From the NCBI RefSeq assembly GCF_963665995.1, contig NZ_OY762512.1:5146001-5210000 (forward strand): a stretch of 64,000 nucleotides of DNA. The letters are read 5' to 3'. The position numbers and the translations under genes were made by a program. Positions 1 through 9,196 of the stretch are shown piece by piece. This DNA comes from Pleurocapsa sp. FMAR1. Its GTDB lineage: Bacteria > Cyanobacteriota > Cyanobacteriia > Cyanobacteriales > Xenococcaceae. A model generated the notes under the pieces. The model had not been told where the DNA came from. It was given only the letters and a program-made list of their open reading frames with translations, and did no database searches. Each line of letters begins with the position of its first letter. Position 1 is the first letter of the stretch.

Positions 1-84
1 ATGGGTATTTTGCTGTATGACCCGAGCGGATGTAGAGCGATCGCAGCCATGAAAACCAACAACTATCTGTGGAGAGACGTACAC

Positions 85-261
85 TTATGCTGATATCTTG
101 AGATCGCGAATTTCACCTTGCTCGTTTAAAATACCCGCTTGCATCAAGGTATGAGTAATATATTCTTTTGAGGTATTAGTAATAGCCTTATTTTGCGACT
201 TAGTTGGTACACCATTAAGCACAGCAAGTCTTTGTTGTAGAGCCTCTTTTAGTTCCAACAT
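85..261 (-). CDS. Small hypothetical protein, 58 aa
   Basis: This short reading frame starts at ATG (259-261) and ends at TAA (85-87). It begins MLELKEALQQRLAVL and contains a second helix-like stretch around EYITHTLMQAGILNEQGEIR. The composition, with alternating charged and hydrophobic residues and no membrane segment, looks like a real small soluble protein. I do not recognise the family. Antitoxin-like small proteins have this size, but no toxin partner is visible because the window ends 84 bases downstream. Only a possible further minus-strand start near base 48 is seen there. Coding status is a guess from composition. Confidence 0.35.
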   Translation of the reverse strand: MLELKEALQQRLAVLNGVPTKSQNKAITNTSKEYITHTLMQAGILNEQGEIRDLKISA

Positions 262-631
262 AGTTTCTACCTCAACACATTATTTGTGTACACTATTATA
301 CCTTTCATTAAAGAGATTAAGTGCAAGGTCAGGTAATAGAGATATTCCGACATTATGGTACTTAGTACAGCAACTAAATTGTGTTGTCCATATAATAAAA
401 CTTGTTAATTCAGATAAAGCAGGTAACTATTATTGAATCATAATAAAAATTTTATCCAAACTATTTATTTAATCTAGTATTAATTTCAATACGGCAAATT
501 AATTTTACAATAACAATAGTTATTTGAATTGAAACGTAACTTGATATAGAGCCAAATATAGAAATGAACAAAGGAAAAGCACTTTCATAACTAAACATTA
601 AATACAAGCCAGATATTATACAAACATTCTA
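262..631. other. AT-rich stretch with no recognised gene
   Basis: Both strands are broken by stops and very AT-rich. I see no gene, RNA or repeat here. It forms the 5-prime flank (exon side) of the group II intron that begins at 632. Confidence 0.5.
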
Positions 632-1528
632 GTGCGACCTGAAAGTCGCATTCGAGAGTAAGTCCCTCAGAAAGACTTCAGCTTAATAGTCAAGCCTGTA
701 CCCGCCCGAAGGGGCATCTCTAGTAATAGAGATGTCTCAGAGCTAGAAGGTTAAATGTCTTAACATAGCTGAAACATCCAGTCTATTAGAGGCTAGGGTA
801 AGACGTACAAGACTAATGAAAATGAACCTGTGATGAGGCTTCTATATTATAGAATACCCTTTAAAGATGTTTAGGGTATAGGGATTTAGGGAATTCACCG
901 GTTTACTGAATTCTAAATAATTTATTCTAGAATTATAAATTATTAGACTATCAACAATCCCGAATAACAGGAGTAGAGCAGGAGTCTAAATACGTCGCAT
1001 CTCAACAATGTGGAACAGGAAAACCCCTATCAAGTCTCTTCTGAGTAAGCCAACCGCAAGGAAAGTCTAATTCTTGAGAGGGAGCAGGATAGTTCAACAA
1101 GGTGATTGGGTATGGCTCTTAAACAGAGCCACCCCTCACCTTCAAAAAGCTAATGTCACCAGATCGAAAGATAAGAGTAATAAATAACTCGGTGAATAGG
1201 GAATATACCCAATCTGAAAGGATGCTGACGTGAACACAGGTGTTAACTACAATATTTTGGAGTATACGAAAGATTAAATCTAAGGAAAAGTTAGATGGTT
1301 GCCTTTTAATCCAAACGTAACTTAGAGCTTGATATATTTCCTGGAAGTAAGGTTGAAGGAGTAAATGGAATATAGAAACCTCCTAATAATAAAGGGAAAT
1401 AAAAAGAGCTATGTATAGTCAATTAGTAATCAACAAAATCGTAGTAAATGCTTGAGCCGAATACTTGGAAACCTGTACGTTCGGTTCTACGGGGGGAAAG
1501 GAGTAGCAATACTCCTGACCTACCCTAC
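632..1528 (+). ncRNA. ORF-less group II intron
   Basis: The 5-prime end GTGCGAC fits the group II consensus GUGYG. Near the 3-prime end, positions 1454-1487 form a 34-nt domain V hairpin, GAGCCG...CGGTTC, with a GGAAAC-type loop. It is followed by a domain VI-like hairpin (GGAGTAGCAATACTCC) and the terminal tract CCTACCCTAC, ending in AY. Total length is about 897 nt. There is no reverse transcriptase/maturase frame, so domain IV is essentially empty. It lies on the same strand as, and 96 bases before, the CHAT gene. Splicing would need a maturase in trans. The domain V call is strong. The exact 5-prime boundary is good to a few bases. Confidence 0.88.
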
Positions 1529-1624
1529 ATGAGAATAAATAAATTAGTATGTAAAGTAGAGTCCGAGCATCTAGAGTGCTAGGCTATTAGATTAAATGGT
1601 TTCTATATTTTAGAAAATTACTCG

Positions 1625-3403
1625 ATGAGTACGCTGGTCATCTTAAATCTAGGAAGCGGTGACCTTCTGACTGGGTTTCCTCAAGTAACTGTTCGGCTCT
1701 GGACGGCAGAAAGTAGCTTGCCCGAACAGTCTGTAGGTAGTTTACCACCTGCGCCCAAATTAATCGAACTATATCGGACTTGGCAGTCAATCTACCACTG
1801 TCTGTGTAGTTCCCAATTGCCTCGTTCTGCGGTACTAGCAGTTGAAGAAGACGATCTGCTAGAAATCGACGAAGTGGGGATTACCAATGTTTCTCAGAAT
1901 AATTTTGATTGGGTGAGCCAGCAGCTATGTAAAGAGCTAAATATTTGGCTGAGTACGACAGATTTTTTAAAAATAGAGCGACGTATGCGATCGCGACTTA
2001 ATCTAACAGAAGAAATTCGCATCATTTTAGAAACTGACAATGAGTTGCTACGGCACCTACCCTGGCATAAATGGGAATTTTTCCAAGATTATCGAAAAGC
2101 AAATATCGCTCTAAGTCAATCAGATTACAAACACCGCCAATTTCGACATACTCAAATTCTGAGAAACAAAATTAGAATTTTAGCAATTATAGGCGATAGC
2201 AGAAATATTGATGTTAGGGCAGAAAGGGAATTTCTCCAAAATTTACCCGATGCCGAAACCACATTTCTTGTCAATCCTTCTCGTCAAGAATTTAATACAG
2301 AACTTTGGAATCCTCTTGGTTGGGATATCCTTTTTTTCGCAGGACACAGCCAAACCGAAGCAAAAACTGGTCGACTATACATTAACGAAAATCCCACGAA
2401 TAATAGCATCACCATTGAAAAATTAGAGGAGGCACTTAAAGCTTCCATCGAACGGGGACTAATGCTGACTATCTTCAATTCCTGTGATGGATTGGGATTG
2501 GCTTCAGCACTGGAGAGATTAGATATTCCTGTGGTAGTGGTGATGCGAGAACCAGTACCCAATCGAGTAGCACAGGAGTTTCTAAAGTACTTTTTAGAAG
2601 CATTTGCCATCGATAGGCTTTCTTTCAATCAAGCGATGCGACGCTCGTGCAGAAAATTGCAAGGGTTGGAAGAAGATTTTCCTGGAGCCTCTTGGTTGCC
2701 TATAAGTTGCCAAAATCCGACCCTTGAATTGCCTACTTGGTTACAGTTAGATGGCGTTGTGCATCGCTCCTCACTATTTAATTTGGAATCAAAAACAAAT
2801 ACCGATAACTTGATTCGAGCTTCCAAGATGGTTCTAAAACTGAAACCAAAACTAGAGTCCGATGCTGAAGCTGATATTACTATTGAAGCAAATAGTCAAA
2901 TAGCTTCCATTGTTACGAAGTCGGAGCAGGCCCCGTTGTCTCATGGCAAAGCTTGCCTAACTTTAGAGCAATATTCCCATGTAGAAAAAATCTTGTTAGA
3001 TCTAATAGGACCGATCGCCTCTGCCTCAATCCAACAGTTTAAGACACAGTCATTTACTCTCGAACAGTTATTAGAAGAGTTGTCGGCTTACCTTTGTGTC
3101 TCTCAAATAACCGAGTTTAAACGGCAGATAATACCTTTGCTGCAAGAGGTTCAGCGCAGCACCCAAGTGCAAACAGATGCTTATATTATCTCTCAAGAAC
3201 CAGAAATTAGCGAGTTTTTAATCTGTGAATACGAACGAGCACTCGCAGAAATTATCGGACCGATCGCCACCTTTTTAGTTAGAGATACTCTAGCTTCCTT
3301 TCCTCAAATTTCCCAGGTAGAATTTATTGAAACACTATCGGCTGGCATTTTAGAGCCTCAACAAGCTGCTGAATTCAAACGGTGGTTTATGGACTCAACT
3401 TAA
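1625..3403 (+). CDS. CHAT-domain caspase-like protein
   Basis: A 592-residue protein with a CHAT (caspase HetF-associated with TPRs) cysteine peptidase domain at about residues 180-370. The catalytic pair is visible: His241 in FFAGHSQ after a beta strand, and Cys287 in IFNSCDGLGLA. The N-terminal 170 residues are a cyanobacterial CHAT-associated region. The last 150 residues hold two copies of a small helical module, each with the signature IGPIA (around residues 460 and 545). I infer these are interaction modules, as in other cyanobacterial signalling proteins. There is no TPR or membrane segment. The start ATG has only a weak ribosome binding site. CHAT proteases in other bacteria process partner proteins in conflict and cell-death systems. 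Here the genes downstream on the same strand are a heme sensor, a sigma-like protein and a DUF1822 protein, which suggests a signalling module. The substrate is unknown. Confidence 0.85.
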   Translation: MSTLVILNLGSGDLLTGFPQVTVRLWTAESSLPEQSVGSLPPAPKLIELYRTWQSIYHCLCSSQLPRSAVLAVEEDDLLEIDEVGITNVSQNNFDWVSQQLCKELNIWLSTTDFLKIERRMRSRLNLTEEIRIILETDNELLRHLPWHKWEFFQDYRKANIALSQSDYKHRQFRHTQILRNKIRILAIIGDSRNIDVRAEREFLQNLPDAETTFLVNPSRQEFNTELWNPLGWDILFFAGHSQTEAKTGRLYINENPTNNSITIEKLEEALKASIERGLMLTIFNSCDGLGLASALERLDIPVVVVMREPVPNRVAQEFLKYFLEAFAIDRLSFNQAMRRSCRKLQGLEEDFPGASWLPISCQNPTLELPTWLQLDGVVHRSSLFNLESKTNTDNLIRASKMVLKLKPKLESDAEADITIEANSQIASIVTKSEQAPLSHGKACLTLEQYSHVEKILLDLIGPIASASIQQFKTQSFTLEQLLEELSAYLCVSQITEFKRQIIPLLQEVQRSTQVQTDAYIISQEPEISEFLICEYERALAEIIGPIATFLVRDTLASFPQISQVEFIETLSAGILEPQQAAEFKRWFMDST

Positions 3404-3487
3404 ATAGCGATCGCAAGAAGCTTAATATATTGCTCTAATTTAGAAAAACAACAATTACTTAAAAAAAACTAGGCTCAAGAATAAGTT

Positions 3488-4405
3488 ATGTTTTTCAGGA
3501 CTCGCTTCGAGAATATCAAAATCGGCACTAAATTTAATTCGTTTGTAATTATTATTTTCACTATAGGAATTTTACTCAGTGGATTAACATTTTGGAAGGC
3601 ACTTGAGCATCGGGCAGAAACTGAAGTTAGCTCTAAAGGTTTAGTCCTCATGGAGACAGTAAATGCAGTTAGAAACTATACTCAAGATCGAATTAATCCT
3701 CTTCTAAAAGAGAGAATAGAAACTGAATTTGAATTTACTCCAGAGGCAATTCCAACCTTCGCTGCCAGAGAAGTCTTTGAGTATTTTCGTAAAAATCCAG
3801 ATTATGCACAGTTTATTTATAAAGATGCCGCACCTAATCCAATAAACTTACGAGATCGGGCAGACGAGTTTGAAACTAAGCTGGTAGAAGAGTTTAAAGA
3901 GCAAGGTTCCTTGCAAAAAAGTGGATGGCGTGAGTTTTCTGAAGGAGAGGTATTTTACGTAGCACGACCATTTACCCTAAAAAAACAAAGTTGCCTCGAA
4001 TGCCACTCTAGTCCAAGCAAAGCTCCTCAGAGCTTGTTAACGACTTATGGTACCGAAAACGGTTTTGGATGGGAACTGAATCAAATCGTCGCAGCTCAGG
4101 TTATCTACGTTCCAGCTAAAGAAATTTTGACCAGTGTTCGTCGTTCATTTGTGACTACGATGACAATTTTGGCTGCTACTTTTATTGTGATTATTTTTTC
4201 GCTTAATCTCCTCTTGAAACGCTTCGTAATTCAGCGGATTCAAAAAATAGCTAGAACCGCACAAGCCATAAGCCGCGGAGATCTCAAAGCTAATTTTCAA
4301 GAAGATTCCCAAGATGAAATTGGTCTTCTGGTGATTGCCTTTAATCGAATGAGATCCAGCGTAGAAGTAGCAATGAAACTGCTGAATCAAAAAAAGATAA
4401 ACTGA
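3488..4405 (+). CDS. Tll0287-like heme sensor with HAMP domain
   Basis: A 305-residue membrane protein. TM1 lies at about residues 17-37. A periplasmic domain of the DUF3365/Tll0287-like type follows, with one heme c attachment motif CLECH at 169-173. TM2 is at about 219-242, and a HAMP linker runs from about 243 to 295. The protein stops just after HAMP: there is no kinase, cyclase or methyl-accepting output domain. Family members bind heme c in the periplasm and are thought to sense redox state or ligands. This copy must signal through a partner or be a truncated receptor. It sits 84 bases after the CHAT gene and 127 before the sigma-like gene, all on the plus strand. The reading frame is complete with a normal stop, so the short form looks native. 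Confidence 0.85.
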   Translation: MFFRTRFENIKIGTKFNSFVIIIFTIGILLSGLTFWKALEHRAETEVSSKGLVLMETVNAVRNYTQDRINPLLKERIETEFEFTPEAIPTFAAREVFEYFRKNPDYAQFIYKDAAPNPINLRDRADEFETKLVEEFKEQGSLQKSGWREFSEGEVFYVARPFTLKKQSCLECHSSPSKAPQSLLTTYGTENGFGWELNQIVAAQVIYVPAKEILTSVRRSFVTTMTILAATFIVIIFSLNLLLKRFVIQRIQKIARTAQAISRGDLKANFQEDSQDEIGLLVIAFNRMRSSVEVAMKLLNQKKIN

Positions 4406-4532
4406 TTTAAATTTAAATCGTGTCAATGGTCTGGTTGTGTTGTAAAAACTGCATCAGTTCAAAACTTTGGCAACTATGAATCTATGCACTTTAGAAATAG
4501 AAGATTAATCAATATGAGGTAAAGCAATATTT

Positions 4533-5957
4533 ATGACTGTGTCACAAAGATACTGGAAAATTTGGCGCATCAATCCTGCTGGGTCAAGGTTGGGATATAA
4601 ACAGGTTGTAGCACCCTTGGCACGAGAGTTTGTCGAGCAAAAATTAGTCAAAACTCAGAATAATGACCTAAAATCGAATTTGATTTCGTATTTTCACCAT
4701 AAAGATCCGGCGGTAGATCTCGCAAGTCTTGCCCAAGCCGGTCTTTGTTTGAGGTGTTATGTTTCCGAACCTATTCTCAAAGCCTGCTGCAAGCTGGATA
4801 GTCTTTTCGCTGGTGACAAGCAGTTTAGCTACCAAGATTTACTGACGTTTGTTCTCAATGATGACGGAGAAACTCTGGTAATCTTAAGTCGCGATCGCAA
4901 AACTCAAATGATTTTAGATAAAAAGGGTAAAGTCAAACCAACTGCTTACCAATTTTTTACCGTCAAAGTTTTGCAAACCTATGATGCCGATTCTCTCTCG
5001 AGAATGAGCTTGGATAATTGGGCATATTTGCAAACCAAACAACATCCCGAAATCAAAAAATTCTTATCCGAATTTGGTTTTAGACACCTTAGTGATTGGG
5101 CACTGTTGAATAGAGCTAGACCCAAACAAATTGAGCGATTGGCAGAACGCGATCGCCATCTCGTAGAAGTCTATCATTTAGTCTACCGTCGCGACAGAGT
5201 TCGGCAGCGAAAACCAGCAGCAAAAAGATGTCCCGACCCCTCAACCGTTCAATTAGAGGAAATGCTTGCCTGTTTGCAAGCGAGAGTCGCTATTAAAACT
5301 ACGGCAAAGTTGCTCAAAGAACTAAAGCAGGTAGCATTGCAGCTAAGACAATATGATGTATGGAGTAATAGAGAATCTTTGGAGATTCAAGATCCCAATA
5401 CTGGCGATTATACAACCAGAACGGATTTACCCAATGAATCTACAGACAAATCAGATGTCGAACAACAGGAACTTGTGGAATTTATACACGAACAACTCAC
5501 AATAGCTTTAACTCAGACGATAGAGCAAGAAGTTCGCGGTTGGATAACTAAATTAGAAAAAAGCAAAACATATGCAACCTATGCCCAACAATTTATTCCT
5601 GGATTACAACTGTATTATGGTCGCGGTTTGAGTTTAAAAGATATTGCACCTAAACTGGGAATGGCAAATTGGGATCGAGCCAGACGAATATTAAATCCTG
5701 GGGAACTACTTAATAAAGTGCGTGTTGTCTGCGTGCAAAAACTGCTGGTAAATATCTTGGAAAAAGCGCGCTCGAAGGGTTTAATCGAAAATCCTCCAAA
5801 ACTAGAATATCTTCAAAGCGTAACCGAACAAATTGAAGCTTTTGCCGATGCAGAAATTTTTGTGGAAGCAGCAAAAGAAATTAAGGCAGGAAAAAACCGC
5901 AAAATGGAGAGCGTATACTCTCAACAGCTTTGTCTGATTTTAAACAATATAACTTAA
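4533..5957 (+). CDS. Sigma-70-like/HTH protein of DUF1822 loci
   Basis: A 474-residue cytosolic, largely helical protein. The middle carries the blocks FLSEFGFRHLSDWALLNRA and RHLVEVYHLVYRRDRVRQR. The C-terminal third has a helix-turn-helix-like stretch, GLSLKDIAPKLGMANWDRAR, followed by a basic helix. I associate this architecture with the cyanobacterial proteins annotated as sigma-70 family or sigma-like that precede DUF1822 genes; this is family memory, not a search result. It lies 27 bases upstream of the DUF1822 gene, so the two are probably cotranscribed. A DNA-binding transcription role is inferred. Canonical sigma region 2 core-binding residues are not obvious to me, so it may not be a true sigma factor. 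Confidence 0.6.
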   Translation: MTVSQRYWKIWRINPAGSRLGYKQVVAPLAREFVEQKLVKTQNNDLKSNLISYFHHKDPAVDLASLAQAGLCLRCYVSEPILKACCKLDSLFAGDKQFSYQDLLTFVLNDDGETLVILSRDRKTQMILDKKGKVKPTAYQFFTVKVLQTYDADSLSRMSLDNWAYLQTKQHPEIKKFLSEFGFRHLSDWALLNRARPKQIERLAERDRHLVEVYHLVYRRDRVRQRKPAAKRCPDPSTVQLEEMLACLQARVAIKTTAKLLKELKQVALQLRQYDVWSNRESLEIQDPNTGDYTTRTDLPNESTDKSDVEQQELVEFIHEQLTIALTQTIEQEVRGWITKLEKSKTYATYAQQFIPGLQLYYGRGLSLKDIAPKLGMANWDRARRILNPGELLNKVRVVCVQKLLVNILEKARSKGLIENPPKLEYLQSVTEQIEAFADAEIFVEAAKEIKAGKNRKMESVYSQQLCLILNNIT

Positions 5958-5984
5958 TTAATCCAAAAATATTTAGAGGTAAAA

Positions 5985-7031
5985 ATGCACAAATACCCAA
6001 ACACCCCAACTGATTTTAGACTTTTATTACCAGAATCTATTTGGTTAGAGTCAGAAGATTTGGATCGAGCTAAAAATATTAGCAAACTAGCAAGTCATGA
6101 ATCGAACCAATGGCAAATATATTTAAATACATTGGCATTGTTTGCCTTAGAGAAATGGCTCAAAGAGAGAATGCCAGAGCAATCTATTAGCAAGAGCGAT
6201 CGCATAATTGAGAATACGGGTAGGCTTAACATCGGTGAATTTAAGGTTTGTGCGATCGCTACTGAGAATCTGCTAGATGAACTAGTCGAGCTGCCAAGAA
6301 ACGTTGTAGAGTCTTCCGAACTAACAACTCATTTTTACGTAATTTTGGAAGTATTAGAAGAGCAAGAAGAAGCTATTTTTAGAGGTTGTCTTAACTATGA
6401 CCAATTGATTAATTATCGCGAGGACATAAATTCACAACCCCAAGATAATTTTTACCAGTTACCACTATCTTTATTCGATCCAGAGCCAAATCACCTGTTA
6501 TTCTATTGCCGTTTTTTGAAACCAACCAGCATTTCTCTTCCTGTAGAAGCAGTAAACATCACAACAGCAACATCAAAAGAATACATTCAAAAAAGCACGA
6601 CTAAATTAAGTCAGTGGTTGCAAAATGTATTTGATGGAACTTGGCAGACAATTGACTCGCTTATCAACCTAGAAGCAAATTTAGAGTACGGTCTTAGAAA
6701 TGCCGATGAAGAAGTGAAGCGAGCTAAACTCATTAACTTGGGTGTGCAGTTGGGAGAACGAAATGTAGCATTATTAGTAAAAATCAAAGCGGAATCCAAT
6801 GGAAAATTAGTTGTTTCAATCCAACTACATCCTGGCGGTGAAGCGAGACATTTGCCACCCAATTTAAAACTGATTTTGTTGTCAAAAGCAGGAAAAGTTC
6901 TCCAAGAAGTGCAATCGAGAACTCAAGATAACTACATTCAACTTAAACCCTTTAGAGGAGAAAGAGGAAAACGATTTCAAATTCAGGTGAGCTTGGGAAG
7001 TTTGAGCATTACGGAAAATTTTGAACTATAA
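5985..7031 (+). CDS. DUF1822 family protein
   Basis: A 348-residue soluble protein. The N-terminal half matches the DUF1822 pattern: DFRLLLPESIWLE at the start, the helix NTLALFALEKWLKERMP around residues 48-65, and a strand-rich body with LFDPEPNHLLFYCRFL around residue 170. The C-terminal 110 residues are beta-rich, with LNLGVQLGERNVALLVKI-like strands typical of the family tail. The function is not established. The family is largely cyanobacterial and recurrently sits next to sigma-like and CHAT genes, as it does here. The gene follows the sigma-like gene by 27 bases and a short AGAGG ribosome binding site. I infer that it and the preceding gene form one transcription unit. Confidence 0.75.
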   Translation: MHKYPNTPTDFRLLLPESIWLESEDLDRAKNISKLASHESNQWQIYLNTLALFALEKWLKERMPEQSISKSDRIIENTGRLNIGEFKVCAIATENLLDELVELPRNVVESSELTTHFYVILEVLEEQEEAIFRGCLNYDQLINYREDINSQPQDNFYQLPLSLFDPEPNHLLFYCRFLKPTSISLPVEAVNITTATSKEYIQKSTTKLSQWLQNVFDGTWQTIDSLINLEANLEYGLRNADEEVKRAKLINLGVQLGERNVALLVKIKAESNGKLVVSIQLHPGGEARHLPPNLKLILLSKAGKVLQEVQSRTQDNYIQLKPFRGERGKRFQIQVSLGSLSITENFEL

Positions 7032-7126
7032 GATAAAGAGAATATCTATTGTTTGTCAAACTGAGTCAAAACCTTAATTTTTCGTCTTTGTTCGATCTCT
7101 TGTTTTAGGCGGAAATAGAAGGTTGA

Positions 7127-7261
7127 TGTCACCACTTGAATTGGATTGATTACACCTTGGGCAAGAAAACTCAGCGCCAAGAATTGGGTGGTCGTGTATT
7201 TGAGGATAAATATGATTTGGCAAAAGCAATTATTAAAGGCATCGAGAATCGAGGTCAATAG
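7127..7261 (+). pseudogene. 3-prime remnant of an unrecognised gene
   Basis: An open stretch of 44 codons follows a stop (7124-7126) and ends RVFEDKYDLAKAIIKGIENRG before TAG. It reads like the C-terminal end of a real enzyme, but it has no start codon and I cannot assign the family. It opens the decayed zone that continues to about 14 kb. Confidence 0.35.
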
Positions 7262-7297
7262 GGAAATTATGCTGTAAAACGTTTAATGTTTAATTGA

Positions 7298-7519
7298 GTG
7301 GAGCTACTTACAATCTCGCGAGTCGTTGCATCAGTTATTCTAAATTTGTCATTACTTTTCAGCAATGCTCCTGAGATTAATAACGAAGTTAGTGAGATTG
7401 CTTTTTTTAGTGATACAGAAATTTCCAACGAACTATCAGAATCGAGAGTTAAAAAATCACAACTACTTAAGTTTTTTGAGTATTACAGATCACCAGATTT
7501 ACCAACAGATTTTGAATAA
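7298..7519 (+). CDS. Hypothetical protein, 73 aa
   Basis: A GTG-started frame with a hydrophobic N-terminal stretch (VVASVILNLSLLFSNA, about residues 9-24) and an acidic tail ending YYRSPDLPTDFE. The hydrophobic stretch could be a signal peptide or anchor. I do not recognise a family. It sits between two gene remnants, so it may itself be debris. Confidence 0.25.
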   Translation: MELLTISRVVASVILNLSLLFSNAPEINNEVSEIAFFSDTEISNELSESRVKKSQLLKFFEYYRSPDLPTDFE

Positions 7520-7536
7520 AAAATTAATTTAAGATT

Positions 7537-7605
7537 ATGGTTAACTTAAACGGCAACATAGCAATTATTACAGGTTCATCTCGCATTATTGGTAAAGCGA
7601 GCGTC
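7537..7605 (+). pseudogene. SDR oxidoreductase 5-prime remnant
   Basis: The first codons after ATG encode the beginning of a short-chain dehydrogenase: NGNIAIITGSSRIIGKA, the Rossmann strand with a TGxxxxxG turn. Homology is lost after about 20 residues, where the sequence runs into the convergent HxlR remnant. An SDR next to an HxlR regulator is a common redox-responsive pair, so this is probably the wreck of such a pair. Confidence 0.6.
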
Positions 7606-7615
7606 AACTTCTCAA

Positions 7616-7835
7616 TCAACTGTTATCGGGAATTTTTTTCAGATGCTTTTCTCCCCAATTACAAAAAACTTCTAAGACTGGTTTGAAACTCTCAGCATAG
7701 TCGATAGAAGAATACTCTACTTTTGGAGGAACTTGAGAGTAAACCTGACGATGGACTAAACCATCTCTTTCTAACTTTCTTAATTGTTGGATTAACATCT
7801 TTTCCGAGATTGCGGGGATGAGCTGACGGGGTGAC
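7616..7835 (-). pseudogene. HxlR-family regulator, truncated
   Basis: The C-terminal half of an HxlR-type winged-helix regulator. The frame reads LIPAISEKMLIQQLRKLERD, then GLVHRQVYSQVPPKVEY with the wing YSSIDYAESFKPVLEVFCNWG. The family normally has about 110 residues with an N-terminal CPV motif that senses aldehydes or thiols. Here roughly 72 C-terminal codons remain and the N-terminus is missing, cut at about 7835 where IS4-type sequence begins. I found no matching N-terminal part on the far side of that element. Confidence 0.75.
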
Positions 7836-7842
7836 GACTGCG

Positions 7843-9033
7843 CTAAAATATACTCTGTATGCGTTTCATAGCGTTAAGACCTTGAAGATAAAATGGGAGT
7901 TTATTGATAGCTGTTAGCATTAACTTTTCGACCCATGACCAACATATATCCATAGACAACACCCATGTTGTACCGTATATTCCTGTCCAAAAACAACTAT
8001 GTCTTGGTCTGTTTTTACCTTCAAATTTGAGACGATTAATGTATTCTTGATATCCAGTATTTCTAATTTTCAATCCTACTAAACAACTAGCCGTATAAGA
8101 GATCGCTATAAGCAGAATTAAATTAGTAAGACGTTGTTCATTAGCTTGAGAATCTTCGAGATTATAACCGCCAGATTTACAATCACGGAACATAGCTTCT
8201 ATCCCACCACGAGACGCAAATATCTTAATAATTTGCTCTTTATTTTTCAAGTTGGTAAGCAAGTACCAAGGATTGGGCAGTTGTTTATTACTATATTTTC
8301 TGCGCCAATAAACTACTACATTAAATCTATTTTTTTGATTATTTTCTGTAACTAAAACACTATCATATAAGACTTTATCGCCTGGTTTTATATTTAAAGA
8401 ATCAAGGGATTGATATTTCTGATAACCAGGTTTTATTTTAGTATTCTTATTTAATCTAAGAACAAAATCTATTTTCTTTTTAGTAAGCCAAAGCGCAAAA
8501 GCTGTACTCCTGTATTCTCTATCACCTATTACTAGTAAATTGTACTCTTTTAGTAAACGAAGCACAGGTCTAATTGTAGCGGTTTGCTCATAAAAATTAC
8601 TACTTCCTTTCTTTGATAAGAGTAACCAGTAAATTGGTAAGGCTCTCTGCTTGCTCCGTCTTTACGCTGAGGAAACCTCAGCGCAGGCGGTGCGCTTTTT
8701 CCAAATAACACTTACCATTGAAATATTATTAGCTTTCCATTGGGTTCGGTCGATAGTTATAATTAAGCGATCGCCTTTTTTGAATTGACTAGAAATTATC
8801 TTTTTTATTAAAGGAAACCAAAGTAATGACAAGCTTAATCTAGGTAAAGCTAAAAATATTTGTATCTTTTTTCTTCTGCTTTCACATTTGATAAGATAGG
8901 GGAAACTAGATGCTAATCTCTCAATCCTAACCTGCCGATTAACTTGCAAAAGCCAAACTGGAATTTGTAATGTTAATAATTCTGATGAGGGCAGATAAGT
9001 TTTGAGATAATCGAGATAAAATAAAGGTAACAT
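7843..9033 (-). pseudogene. IS4-family transposase broken by a palindromic insert
   Basis: The N-terminal part (9033 to about 8695) ends in SMVSVIWKKR. The C-terminal part resumes with ALPIYWLLLSKKGSS and runs through the DDE region (GDREYRS, RGGIEAMFRDCKSGGYNLE) to 7843. Both parts are in the same frame. They are separated by a GC-rich palindrome that carries an in-frame TAA (8662-8664). Apart from the insert the protein looks complete at about 380 residues, so the insert alone appears to have inactivated it. The element truncates the HxlR gene on its left. I could not identify convincing terminal inverted repeats. Confidence 0.85.
8644..8694. repeat. 51-bp GC-rich palindrome inside IS4 transposase
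   Basis: The insert centres on the stem CGCTGAGG / CCTCAGCG and is much more GC-rich than the AT-rich transposase around it. Its length is 51 bp within a couple of bases, because the same reading frame resumes after it. It contributes an in-frame stop codon on the transposase strand. Confidence 0.75.
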
Positions 9034-9196
9034 TTTAAATTTCCTAACTGTCTTCTATTCAACCAGACAGTTATTTTTATTTATCTCCAGTCCCATAACC
9101 TAAAATGAGCGTAATTATTTAAGAATTTTACTAGTTTTGGAGATTTTCTCCTTGATTATTAAGTCAATTACACTGATATTTTTATCTATAGCAATC

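Noticed and set aside
1625-3403. CHAT protein as part of a type III-E CRISPR (Craspase-like) system
   Set aside because: There is no gRAMP/Cas7-like gene or CRISPR array in the window.
7046-7258. 70-residue minus-strand frame
   Set aside because: It lies antisense to a plausible plus-strand gene remnant (7127-7261) and has no recognisable motif.
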